Part shown: positions 1 to 6,228 of the stretch, piece after piece
Position numbering within the stretch: the first letter of the stretch is position 1
Layout of the letters: every line of letters begins with the position of its first letter
Assembly (NCBI GenBank): GCA_013813615.1
Contig: JACCRJ010000016.1
Span: 1-8,130 of the forward strand
Length of the DNA: 8,130 nt
Source of the DNA: Lautropia sp.
GTDB lineage: Bacteria; Pseudomonadota; Gammaproteobacteria; Burkholderiales; Burkholderiaceae_E
Direction: 5' to 3'
Program-made: the position numbers and the translations under genes
The notes under the pieces: generated by a model
Databases searched by the model: none
What the model was told of the DNA's origin: nothing
What the model saw: only the letters and a program-made list of their open reading frames with translations

Positions 1-2
1 AG

Positions 3-1313
3 ATGACGCTGCCCAACGATGTCATCCCCACGAACCGGCACCCGGACTCTGCGGAGTCCTTCACGGCGGTGACCGGCAGCGTCACCGCTGAGGCCGCCGC
101 TGCGGCCTCAGAGGCGAGCTACATACCCGCGGGAATACGCGTCAGCCTGGTCGGCAGCTTCATCATCCTGCTGCTCGGCGCCATCTACTTTGCAAAGGAG
201 ATCCTGCTCCCGGTTGCCCTCGCCTTCATGTTGACGCTGACTCTCAGCCCGGTAGTCCGGTACCTCTCGAGATTCCGCATTCCGGAGTGGCTGTCTGCGC
301 TCGTGATCGTACTGGCGCTGGTCGGCGGTTCGGCGGCGGGTGTCTACTACCTCAGCGGCCCGGTGAGGGGCTGGATCGACGGAGCGCCAGAGACCGGCCG
401 GCAGATCCGCGACAAGATCGCGGGATTGCGCGGACCGGTCGATGCGGCGATGAGCGCCTCGAAGCAGGTGGAGGAAATAGCAGCAGCGTCCGACGACCCC
501 TCCGTCCAGAAAGTGGTCTTGCAACAGCCTGGCATCGTTTCCCGGGCAGCAGACGGCGCCGTATCATTCGTCTCCACTGCGGGCATCACGATCGTGCTGC
601 TCTTCTTCCTGTTGGCCTCCGGCAAGCTCTTCTACGAGAAGCTGGTGCGCATCCTGCCGACGCTGTCCGAAAAGAAGCGCGCCATCAGGGTCGTCCATGC
701 GGTCGAAGAAGAGGTCTCCGTCTACCTGCTCACGATCACCGCCATCAATGCAGGGCTGGGCGTGGCCATCGCCGGTGTCACCTGGTCCCTCGGCCTGCCC
801 AATCCGATCCTCTGGGGATTGATGGCTGCGGTCCTGAACTTCATCCCCTACCTCGGAGCACTTATCGGCATCAGCGTCGTCGCAATCGTGGCGCTGGTGA
901 CGTTCGACTCGCCCGGCATGGCACTGCTGCCACCCGCCCTCTACTTCTTCTGCGCCATCATCGAAGGGCAGTTCATGACGCCCGCCTTGCTGGGAAAGCG
1001 GCTGGAGATGAACACGGTCGCGGTATTCCTGGCGGTTGCCTTCTGGGGCTGGCTGTGGGGCGTCCTAGGGGCACTGATGGCCGTCCCGATTCTCGTCAGC
1101 GTGCGGGTCCTGTGCGATCACTTCGAAGGCCTCTCGTCCCTTGGTGAATTCCTCTCGGGACCGACGCCCGAGGAAGCGGAGCCCAGCGAGCCCCGCGCAC
1201 CTGCGGTTGCGCCTTCGGACGCCAGGACCGCTTGGCCCGACGCAACCGGGGGCGCGGGCGGAGTGTCGGCAACCGCTTCCTCGGTGGCGCCGGCTCAGAC
1301 GGCGATCCAGTAG
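3..1313 (+). CDS. AI-2E family transporter (PerM/YdiK-like membrane protein)
   Basis: Polytopic inner-membrane protein of the AI-2E/PerM family (Pfam AI-2E_transport). Members export small molecules or act as Na+/H+ antiporters; the substrate here cannot be read from sequence. The 436 residues begin with a polar, Ala-rich stretch (about 1-43), then hydrophobic segments at about 46-64, 67-85, 95-118, 189-207, 244-262, 268-298, 307-325 and 338-370. The soluble stretch of about 120-185 between the third and fourth segments is typical of the family. Signature pieces are LNFIPYLGALIG (278-289), EGQFMTPALLGKRLEMN (321-337) and the Trp/Gly-rich FWGWLWGVLGALMAVP (347-362). The C-terminus (about 386-436) is a low-complexity Pro/Ala/Glu tail, probably cytosolic and disordered. 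Only two bases precede the ATG, so no ribosome site is visible and the true start could lie upstream. The family call is firm; the substrate is unknown. Confidence 0.9.
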   Translation: MTLPNDVIPTNRHPDSAESFTAVTGSVTAEAAAAASEASYIPAGIRVSLVGSFIILLLGAIYFAKEILLPVALAFMLTLTLSPVVRYLSRFRIPEWLSALVIVLALVGGSAAGVYYLSGPVRGWIDGAPETGRQIRDKIAGLRGPVDAAMSASKQVEEIAAASDDPSVQKVVLQQPGIVSRAADGAVSFVSTAGITIVLLFFLLASGKLFYEKLVRILPTLSEKKRAIRVVHAVEEEVSVYLLTITAINAGLGVAIAGVTWSLGLPNPILWGLMAAVLNFIPYLGALIGISVVAIVALVTFDSPGMALLPPALYFFCAIIEGQFMTPALLGKRLEMNTVAVFLAVAFWGWLWGVLGALMAVPILVSVRVLCDHFEGLSSLGEFLSGPTPEEAEPSEPRAPAVAPSDARTAWPDATGGAGGVSATASSVAPAQTAIQ

Positions 1314-1393
1314 CGATACGGTTGCACCCGCCTAGCCGCTGCGGGTCCGCCAATTGTTTCGCGGCGCGCAATAGTGTTAGTCGCGCTGCCCGC

Positions 1394-1430
1394 TTTATCC
1401 TTTGGCTGGCGAGTCCTACATTGTCTACAT
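1394..1430 (+). promoter_or_regulatory. Candidate promoter for the repeat-peptide gene
   Basis: The 164 bp between the transporter stop and the small peptide gene contain a locally AT-richer patch. TTTATC (1394-1399) and TACATT (1417-1422) are 17 bp apart, a poor -35 and a fair -10. An alternative in the same patch is a TGTCTACA stretch (1422-1429), which resembles the -10 of some extracytoplasmic-function sigma factors. Neither is strong; the patch is listed because the downstream gene needs its own promoter if it is expressed. Confidence 0.22.
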
Positions 1431-1477
1431 GCCGCTGCAGTGATGCATCGGTCCCGACAATTTAAAGGAGTACCAAG

Positions 1478-1633
1478 ATGAAAACCCGCAACTCGCTCAT
1501 CGCCGCAGCCATCGTCGCCACCCTTTCCGCCGGGGCCTCGGCCGCCTTCCTGAATGCCGACGAAGGCGTTCCCCACAACCTGACCGCGCTGAAAGCCGAC
1601 GAAGGCGTGCCGCAGAACCTCGTCACCGCCTAA
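1478..1633 (+). CDS. Small exported peptide with tandem ADEGVPxNL repeats
   Basis: A 51-residue protein of no family I recognise. Residues 1-22 form a clean signal peptide: MKTRNS, then a hydrophobic Ala/Ile/Val/Leu core, ending in ASA, with cleavage likely after A22 or A23. The mature peptide of about 28-29 residues is nearly all repeat: LNADEGVPHNLTA (25-37) followed directly by LKADEGVPQNLVTA (38-51). The two units lie 39 bp apart in DNA. Within the shared core the differences are mostly at third codon positions (GTT/GTG, CCC/CCG, CTG/CTC), which supports translation and selection on the peptide. A strong ribosome site, AAAGGAG (1464-1470), sits 7 nt before the ATG, one of the best in the window. 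The mature peptide is acidic and lacks cysteine, so a bacteriocin of the disulfide type is unlikely. It stands alone between a transporter-like gene and a periplasmic protease gene in the same direction; any functional link is speculation. Confidence 0.75.
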   Translation: MKTRNSLIAAAIVATLSAGASAAFLNADEGVPHNLTALKADEGVPQNLVTA

Positions 1634-1958
1634 ACAGCGAGTGCGGCACCGGTCGCCTGCCCCCTGCCACTATTCCCATGACCCCCGTGGAAATTTTCCT
1701 GCCCCCATTGTTCACAGCGCAACCGCCAACCAGCTGATCGGATTGCGCAAGAACCCGCCGGCCCCGCTGCCGCGTGAAGCGTTTGCACACTCCCCGACCA
1801 GCATTCCGCCGGATGCCGCCGTGCGTCACCCTGTCGTTGGTGCTTCGGGTCGGCTGAGCGATTCTTGGCCTGCAGAAGGCTTCGAACACGATCGCCCTTC
1901 CGGTGGCCCTGGCACAAACCCAGGCCAGTTTTCCGGGGGTCGGGCAGCCGGGGGCTCC
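1634..1958 (+). other. Non-coding leader between peptide gene and protease gene
   Basis: About 325 bp with no convincing gene. The protease reading frame happens to stay open back to an ATG at 1641, but the residues it would add are Pro/Arg/Ser-rich, have no ribosome site and would bury the signal peptide in the middle of the protein. I therefore treat this stretch as untranslated. It holds the sigma-E-like promoter candidate at 1689-1716. No good terminator is visible after the peptide gene. Confidence 0.6.
1689..1716 (+). promoter_or_regulatory. Sigma-E-like promoter candidate upstream of the HtrA protease
   Basis: GGAAATT (1689-1695), 16 nt, then TCACA (1712-1716). The E. coli sigma-E pattern is GGAACTT, about 16 nt, then TCAAA-like, so this matches 6 of 7 and 4 of 5 positions with the expected spacing. 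degP is a classic sigma-E target in enterics, which makes the position meaningful. Against it, the implied 5' leader is about 235 nt and short motifs arise by chance. GGAAATTTTCC here is also a small palindrome. Confidence 0.35.
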
Positions 1959-3332
1959 ATGAACAACTCGCTTGAATCGATCCGACGCCGGGTGCTTGCC
2001 GCCGGCCTTTTTACCGCATTCCTCGTTGCCGCACCGGCCACGGCGGCCGGCCGTGCCACCGCCGCGGTGGACTACGCGGCCCTGGTCGAGCAACATGGCC
2101 CGGCAGTGGTGCACGTCAGCGTGCGTGAGAAGCTGGCAAAGGTCGACGACAAGGCCATTTCGGGAAGCAAGCCCGAGGTCATTCGCGCCAACAGCTTCGG
2201 CTCGGGCTTCATCGTCAGCGCGGACGGCTACATCCTCACCAATGCGCATGTGGTCAGCCAGGCAACAGAAATCCGCGTCACGCTGAAGGACAAGCGCGAG
2301 CTGCCCGCCCGCATCGTCGGCGAGGATGCGACGACTGACGTCGCGTTGCTCAAAGTGCAGGCGTACGGGCTGCCGAAAGTATCGATCGGCAAGGTGCAAG
2401 ACGTCCGGGTGGGGGAGCCGGTCGCAGCCATAGGCTCACCTTTCGGCTTCGAGCACAGCGTCACCGCCGGCATCGTCTCCGCCAAATCCCGCAATGTGGA
2501 CGACCTGATGGTGCCGTTCATCCAGACGGACGCGGCAGTCAATCCGGGTAACTCAGGCGGCCCGCTATTCAACGCCGACGGTGAAGTGATCGGCATCAAC
2601 AGCCGCATCTGGACCAAGTCCGGCGGATTCCAGGGACTCTCCTTTGCCATCCCGATCGATCTCGCCATGCAGATCGCAGAAAGCCTCAAGTCGGGCAGGA
2701 AGATCGTGCGCGGCCGCATCGGCATCCGCACCCAGCAGGTAAGCAGCGAGCTCGCGCGGGCGTTCGGGCTGGATCGGCCACGCGGCGCGCTGGTGTCCTC
2801 GGTGGACCCGGAAGGCCCCGCTCAACTGAGCGGCTTTCAGACCGGCGACATCGTTCTCAGCGCCGCCGGGCTCGAGATCGAGACGTCGCTCGACCTGCAG
2901 CGCGTCGTCGGCAGCCAGCCGCTCGACACGGCGATCTCCGTCGAGGTCCTGCGCCAAGGGCAAACCCTGCCGCTGCGAGTGAAGGTCGCCGCAGCCCAAA
3001 AGCCCGGCGCCGCGTCGGAGCCGGTCTCGGTATCGGTACACGAGAAGATGATGCCGCTCGGCCTGGAACTGCGCGCGACCAGCGCCCAGGAGCAGCAGCG
3101 CTACGGCTTGAGGGACGGGCTGTATGTCGAGTCCGTCGCCGCCCGCTCACCCGCCGTGCGCGCCGAATTGAAGGCGGGAGACGTGATCCTCCAGGTCCGC
3201 GGCCGTGCGCTTCGCGACGTCTCTGACTTCCGCGACGGTGTCGAGTCGGCGGCGGCCGCCGGCGTACCGGTTGCCGTGCTGACGATGCGCGGCGACGAGA
3301 AGCGCTTCGTCGCACTCGAACTCGACCGCTAG
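1959..3332 (+). CDS. degP: HtrA/DegP-family periplasmic serine endoprotease (Do-like)
   Basis: Periplasmic protease/chaperone that degrades misfolded envelope proteins. It has 457 residues from the ATG at 1959, chosen because it opens a proper signal peptide (about 1-31: Arg-containing n-region, hydrophobic core, ATAA end). The trypsin-like domain spans about 40-245 with the full catalytic triad: H97 in TNAHVV, D127 in TTDVALLKV and S199 in NPGNSGGPLF. PDZ1 lies at about 255-345 (GALVSSVDPEGPA, then GFQTGDIVLSA) and PDZ2 at about 365-455 (GLYVESVAARSPA, then LKAGDVILQVRG). The loop equivalent to DegP's long LA loop is short (about 57-78), which is closer to DegQ, so DegP versus DegQ/MucD cannot be settled here. 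No anti-sigma regulator or two-component genes adjoin it. The ribosome site is weak (a run of G at 1950-1954). It is preceded by a possible sigma-E promoter and followed by a hairpin. Confidence 0.93.
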   Translation: MNNSLESIRRRVLAAGLFTAFLVAAPATAAGRATAAVDYAALVEQHGPAVVHVSVREKLAKVDDKAISGSKPEVIRANSFGSGFIVSADGYILTNAHVVSQATEIRVTLKDKRELPARIVGEDATTDVALLKVQAYGLPKVSIGKVQDVRVGEPVAAIGSPFGFEHSVTAGIVSAKSRNVDDLMVPFIQTDAAVNPGNSGGPLFNADGEVIGINSRIWTKSGGFQGLSFAIPIDLAMQIAESLKSGRKIVRGRIGIRTQQVSSELARAFGLDRPRGALVSSVDPEGPAQLSGFQTGDIVLSAAGLEIETSLDLQRVVGSQPLDTAISVEVLRQGQTLPLRVKVAAAQKPGAASEPVSVSVHEKMMPLGLELRATSAQEQQRYGLRDGLYVESVAARSPAVRAELKAGDVILQVRGRALRDVSDFRDGVESAAAAGVPVAVLTMRGDEKRFVALELDR

Positions 3333-3339
3333 GCGATCT

Positions 3340-3365
3340 GCGGCGCGTTGCGCACGCAACGCCGC
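3340..3365 (+). terminator. Hairpin after the protease gene, possible terminator
   Basis: Starts 8 nt after the protease stop. CGTTGCG (3346-3352) pairs with CGCAACG (3355-3361), extended by GCGG/CCGC across a two-base bulge. The stem is GC-rich, but what follows is only GTTCTTCC rather than a clear U-tract, so termination may be partial or Rho-dependent. Confidence 0.4.
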
Positions 3366-3442
3366 TGCACCGTTCTTCCCCGGGATCGCGCCGGCCGTCA
3401 CCGGCCCCGCCTGCACCCCCGCGGCCTCGTTACCGTTGAGGG

Positions 3443-4078
3443 ATGACCCAAGCCTTCCTCCCTGCTCGCGGCCTCGCCCTGGCCATCGTCGTGTCGCTGC
3501 TGTCGGCACTCATCTCCGCCCATGCTGCGATGCCCATGCAGAGCGGCTGCAGTCCCCTCGCTGAAGCCCTGCCCTTTGGCGCCGCCGACCTGGGCTGCCT
3601 GCCGCATTCCCGGCGGGTCGAGCTGCTGAGCAGAAACGTCGAGCCGGCCGTCATCGCGCCGCTCAACCGCGAGTACCGGTTGCACAGCGCGCTGCACCGC
3701 TGGAAGGCGAAAGAGGCCGAGGCCCTCGCAATCCCTCCCGCAGACCGCCGCAACCCGCTGGCCGCTTATCTCGAAAGCCGCACGATCGAGGCGCAGCGCA
3801 GCGAAGCACTGAAGGACGCGCAACAGGCGATGCGTCGCGCGGAAGCCCGGATCCTGCTGCTCGGCGCCGACCTCAAGGTGGCATCCCGGGCGGCGACCCA
3901 ATGGATTCATCGCCAGCCGGGACGGGAACTGCCGGCGTCGTATCTGCGGCGGATCGTCGACGCGGCCGACGCGATCCTCGAAGAGGACAGGCTTCGGCGC
4001 GCGCGCGCCGAAGATCTCGACGAGATCAATCGTCGATTCGATCTGCAGTTGCAGCAGGTGCTGACGCTGCAGGGTTGA
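3443..4078 (+). CDS. Hypothetical secreted helical protein
   Basis: A 211-residue protein of no recognised family. Residues 1-28 form a good signal peptide ending in AHA, so it is probably periplasmic. The mature part starts with a short segment holding its only two cysteines (C36 and C52), which could form a disulfide. From about residue 58 it is rich in Arg, Glu, Ala and Leu with long predicted helices, including the charged stretches at about 118-145 and 175-205 that could form a coiled coil. The ATG at 3443 is the first possible start, since an in-frame TGA lies just upstream (3437-3439); the only purine-rich ribosome-like sequence, GAGGG, abuts the ATG, so initiation is probably weak or leaderless-like. 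The methyltransferase gene begins 34 bp after its stop, so the two may be co-transcribed. Confidence 0.7.
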   Translation: MTQAFLPARGLALAIVVSLLSALISAHAAMPMQSGCSPLAEALPFGAADLGCLPHSRRVELLSRNVEPAVIAPLNREYRLHSALHRWKAKEAEALAIPPADRRNPLAAYLESRTIEAQRSEALKDAQQAMRRAEARILLLGADLKVASRAATQWIHRQPGRELPASYLRRIVDAADAILEEDRLRRARAEDLDEINRRFDLQLQQVLTLQG

Positions 4079-4112
4079 CCCGCCGGCGGCAATCAGCCGG
4101 TAAGATTCGCTG

Positions 4113-5378
4113 ATGCCCGCTCCCGCCGACGCAGCCGCGAGCAACGATCCCTTCGAAGAGGCAAAGCGACTCTTCCTGGAGGGGGTTGGCTGCCTGGAAG
4201 ACGGTCGCTTCGAGCAGGCTGAGCAGCGCTTCCAGTCATCGCTTGCCCTGCAGCCCGGCCGCATCTCGACCCTGATCAACCTCGCGGCGACGCAGCTCGA
4301 CTTGTCGCGGCCGCTGGAGGCGCTTGCCTGTGCCGATCAGGTGCTGGCAAAGGAAGCCGGCAACATCGACGCCTGGTTCCATCGCGGCACCGCCCTTGAA
4401 CTGCTGGACCGCCACGAAGAAGCGCTGGCAAGCTTCGGCAAGGTACTCGCCATCGACGGCGAACTCGCGGAGCCCTGGTATCGCCGCGGCCAGGTACTGC
4501 AGAGCCTGAAGCGCCCGGAGCAGGCGTTGGTGTCGTTCGATCGGGCGCTGGCAATCGATCCTGCGCTGGGGCGCGCCTGGAGCCACCGGGGCGGCATCCT
4601 GCAGGAAATGAAGCGCCTGGACGAAGCGGCCGAATCCTTCCGGCAGGCGCTCGCCCACGGCGCCGACCCCGACCTGAACCGCTACTACCTCGCCGCCGCC
4701 GGCGCCGGCAGGCCCCCGGCTGCCGCCCCGCCGGCCTACGTGAAAACACTCTTCGACGACTATGCCGACGAGTTCGACGACCATCTGGTGAAGGTCCTGC
4801 ACTATCGGGCGCCGAGCACGCTGGCGACTCATCTCCAGGCGATCGCTGCGCAGCCCTTCCGATCGGCCCTCGACCTGGGATGCGGCACCGGACTGTGCGG
4901 GCCGCTGCTCAAACCGATGGCTCAGCGGATCAAGGGGGTGGACCTGTCGGGCCGCATGCTGGAGAAGGCGCGGGCCCGCGGCACCTATGAGCAACTGGTC
5001 CAGGCGGAGATCGTCCAGTTCCTGTCGTCGACGCAGGAACGCCACGACCTGGTGGTGGCCGCCGACGTCTTCATCTATATCGGAAACCTGGAGCCGGTGT
5101 TCCGCGGCGTGCGCCGGGTGATGGCCACGCCTGGGCAAGGCGTGGCCCATCCGCCAATCAGCCAGGAAGCATTGTTCTGCTTCTCGGCCGAAGTCGCCCG
5201 CCCTGGTGTACAGGATTTCGAATTGCTGCCCAGCCTGCGCTACGCGCATGCGGAGGGCTACCTGCGCGAACTGGCGCAGGCACACGATTTCGACATCGTT
5301 CGGATCGTGCACGAGCCGATACGAAAAGATCAGCGCGAGGTCATCGACGGCATGTTCGCGTACCTGAAGCCGAGGTAG
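4113..5378 (+). CDS. TPR-repeat SAM-dependent methyltransferase
   Basis: Cytosolic fusion of 421 residues. Five tetratricopeptide repeats occupy about 16-185 (for example 84-117 and 118-151, with the usual W/Y-x-x-R-G and A-x-x-x-F/Y-x-x-A-L patterns) and probably bind the protein substrate. A linker with Pro/Ala (about 198-207) and the segment FDDYADEFDDHL (214-225) leads into a class I methyltransferase fold. Motif I is LDLGCGTG (253-260), the acidic residue after beta 2 is in GVDLSG (275-280), and the DLVVAADVFIYIGNL stretch (312-326) is the motif IV region. The C-terminal LLPSLRYAHAEGYLREL is also typical of this family. The methyl-accepting substrate is unknown. Odd feature: where relatives have a short APGG turn before the FCFS strand, this protein has about 12 extra residues (about 338-353) encoded by a palindromic sequence. 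The reading frame is kept, but activity could be affected. No clear ribosome site precedes the ATG. Confidence 0.87.
   Translation: MPAPADAAASNDPFEEAKRLFLEGVGCLEDGRFEQAEQRFQSSLALQPGRISTLINLAATQLDLSRPLEALACADQVLAKEAGNIDAWFHRGTALELLDRHEEALASFGKVLAIDGELAEPWYRRGQVLQSLKRPEQALVSFDRALAIDPALGRAWSHRGGILQEMKRLDEAAESFRQALAHGADPDLNRYYLAAAGAGRPPAAAPPAYVKTLFDDYADEFDDHLVKVLHYRAPSTLATHLQAIAAQPFRSALDLGCGTGLCGPLLKPMAQRIKGVDLSGRMLEKARARGTYEQLVQAEIVQFLSSTQERHDLVVAADVFIYIGNLEPVFRGVRRVMATPGQGVAHPPISQEALFCFSAEVARPGVQDFELLPSLRYAHAEGYLRELAQAHDFDIVRIVHEPIRKDQREVIDGMFAYLKPR
5121..5168 (+). repeat. Palindromic element inserted in-frame in the methyltransferase
   Basis: GGCCACGCC (5123-5131) and GGCGTGGCC (5139-5147) form a perfect 9-bp inverted repeat around a 7-nt loop. 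With one bulged base the pairing extends to ATG/CAT at the outer ends. A second, overlapping pairing is TGGGC (5132-5136) with GCCCA (5145-5149). The palindrome is followed by TCCGCCAATCAGCC. The peptide it encodes is absent from the usual family pattern at this site. This looks like a REP/MITE-type repeat or a fragment of one captured by the gene; no second copy is seen in the window, so the repeat family is inferred. Confidence 0.5.
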
Positions 5379-5444
5379 AAGGCGCACAGGCCGACCGGCG
5401 GGCAGGCGATCTCGTCCGCCGATTCCCTCGCCCCCTGGCAACCC

Positions 5445-5471
5445 TTGCAAACTGGCTAGGATACTTATACA
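5445..5471 (+). promoter_or_regulatory. Candidate sigma-70 promoter for the 108-residue orphan
   Basis: TTGCAA (5445-5450) and TATACA (5466-5471) lie 15 bp apart, in the most AT-rich stretch between the methyltransferase and the next gene. Each box matches the consensus at 4 of 6 positions and the spacer is short. The distance to the start codon (about 34 nt) is reasonable. Confidence 0.33.
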
Positions 5472-5504
5472 CGGGAGAGAAGAACTCCGGTGAAGGAGTA
5501 CCCG

Positions 5505-5831
5505 ATGGAAAAGCTTCCCGAGATCCAACGAACCGCCGATCGCAGCCGGATACCGACCGGCGTCCGGGTGCTGGCGCAGGCAATGCAGATGTTCGAAGAC
5601 CAGCCGCCACGCAACCGGATGGAGCAGGCGGTCACGCGCAAGCTGGCAGGCCAGATGCAGCGCCTCGTTCGTCATCCCGGTTCGGCCGCCCAGGTCTTCC
5701 AGCTCTCCACCGAGTTTCCGGTTATCGAGGCACTGGTGGACGACTTCCTGATGAGCTGCCGCATCGTCCGCAGCCGCGAGCGCGACTGCCCGGTCCTCGA
5801 ACAACTGATGCGCCGCCTGGCCCATCCCTGA
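5505..5831 (+). CDS. Small hypothetical protein, 108 residues
   Basis: No family recognised. I place the start at the ATG at 5505, because AAGGAG (5493-5498) lies 6 nt before it; an in-frame GTG at 5490 precedes that ribosome site and is less likely. The protein has no signal peptide or membrane segment, so it is probably cytosolic. It is basic and apparently helical, with an amphipathic N-terminal half rich in Arg, Gln and Met, and a segment at about 61-88 (QVFQLSTEFPVIEALVDDFL) that looks like a compact helical core. Two cysteines (C85 and C95) are near the C-terminus. It has its own promoter candidate and a strong terminator, so it is probably a single-gene unit. Confidence 0.75.
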   Translation: MEKLPEIQRTADRSRIPTGVRVLAQAMQMFEDQPPRNRMEQAVTRKLAGQMQRLVRHPGSAAQVFQLSTEFPVIEALVDDFLMSCRIVRSRERDCPVLEQLMRRLAHP

Positions 5832-5849
5832 GCCGATCGCTCACCCATG

Positions 5850-5877
5850 AAAAGCCGCCGTCGAGGCGGCTTTTCTC
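5850..5877 (+). terminator. Strong intrinsic terminator
   Basis: AAAAGCCGCC (5850-5859), loop GTCGA, then GGCGGCTTTT (5865-5874). The GC stem is perfect, with an A-tract before it and a T-tract after it, and it starts 18 nt after the stop of the 108-residue gene. The symmetry means it could also work on the minus strand. Confidence 0.9.
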
Positions 5878-5883
5878 ATTCCG

Positions 5884-6042
5884 GCCCCCCTCACCGTCGA
5901 GATGGTGGAACTCTCGGGCAAGCTCGACGACGGCAAGACCTTCACCTACTGGACGTTCGACAAGAAGGTCCCCGGCCCGATGATGCGCGTGCGGGTCGGC
6001 GACACCGTGCAGCTCACGCTGGCCAACGCGAAAGGCAGCACC
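5884..6042 (+). pseudogene. nirK: Remnant of copper-containing nitrite reductase, N-terminal domain
   Basis: In the frame containing 5902-5904, the translation reads PLTVEMVELSGKL, then FTYWTFDKKVPGP and RVRVGDTVQLTLANAKGST. This is the start of the first cupredoxin domain of NirK-type nitrite reductases, whose pattern includes YTYWTFxGKVPGP and RVRVGDTVxxTLKN. NirK reduces nitrite to nitric oxide in the periplasm during denitrification. Only about 50 residues remain: there is no signal peptide, and the similarity stops before all copper ligands, including the HNVDFHA-like segment that should follow. The frame then runs into unrelated CAFCC sequence and stops at 6079-6081. The longest ATG-started frame is 59 codons (5902-6081). 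It begins within about 10 bp of a terminator and has no ribosome site or promoter, so it is a dead fragment. Confidence 0.75.
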
Positions 6043-6061
6043 CAACCTGCGTGTGCCTTTT
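6031..6061 (+). terminator. Hairpin at the end of the nirK remnant, terminator-like
   Basis: AAAGGCA (6031-6037) pairs with TGCCTTT (6054-6060). CAC/GTG pairing inside it crosses one bulged G, giving a stem of about 10 bp around a 9-nt loop, followed by one more T. The A-tract and T-tract flanks resemble an intrinsic terminator, but the T run is only four. The hairpin lies at the point where nirK similarity ends. Confidence 0.35.
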
Positions 6062-6228
6062 GCTGCAGTGCGTCCGCCTGAGGCTGCGTTTACCTATCCG
6101 TTTGCATCTGATGCTGGCGGATCGACACCGGGCAAGGCGCTTTCGGCCTTTGGAGCAGGGCACGATTCATGCGAGGGCCGCTGGCGGCCTGACCGCGCCA
6201 GATTCAATTCGCAAGCCTGTGGAGAGAG

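Noticed and set aside
1641..1958. N-terminal extension of the protease frame from an ATG at 1641
   Set aside because: It would add 106 Pro/Arg-rich residues ahead of a perfect signal peptide and has no ribosome site. The start at 1959 fits the family length.
5396..5421. Hairpin after the methyltransferase (CGGCGG paired with CCGCCG)
   Set aside because: A 6-bp stem with a 14-nt loop and no T-tract is too weak to call a terminator.
5436..5450. Sigma-54-like TGGCA...TTGCAA sequence
   Set aside because: The GG and GC elements are 8 nt apart, while sigma-54 promoters need 10 nt.
4236..5825. Long minus-strand open frame opposite the methyltransferase and orphan genes
   Set aside because: It is a shadow of the GC-rich plus-strand genes: it spans two well-supported genes and an intergenic region, and its residues are His/Arg/Gln/Ala-rich with no recognisable domain.
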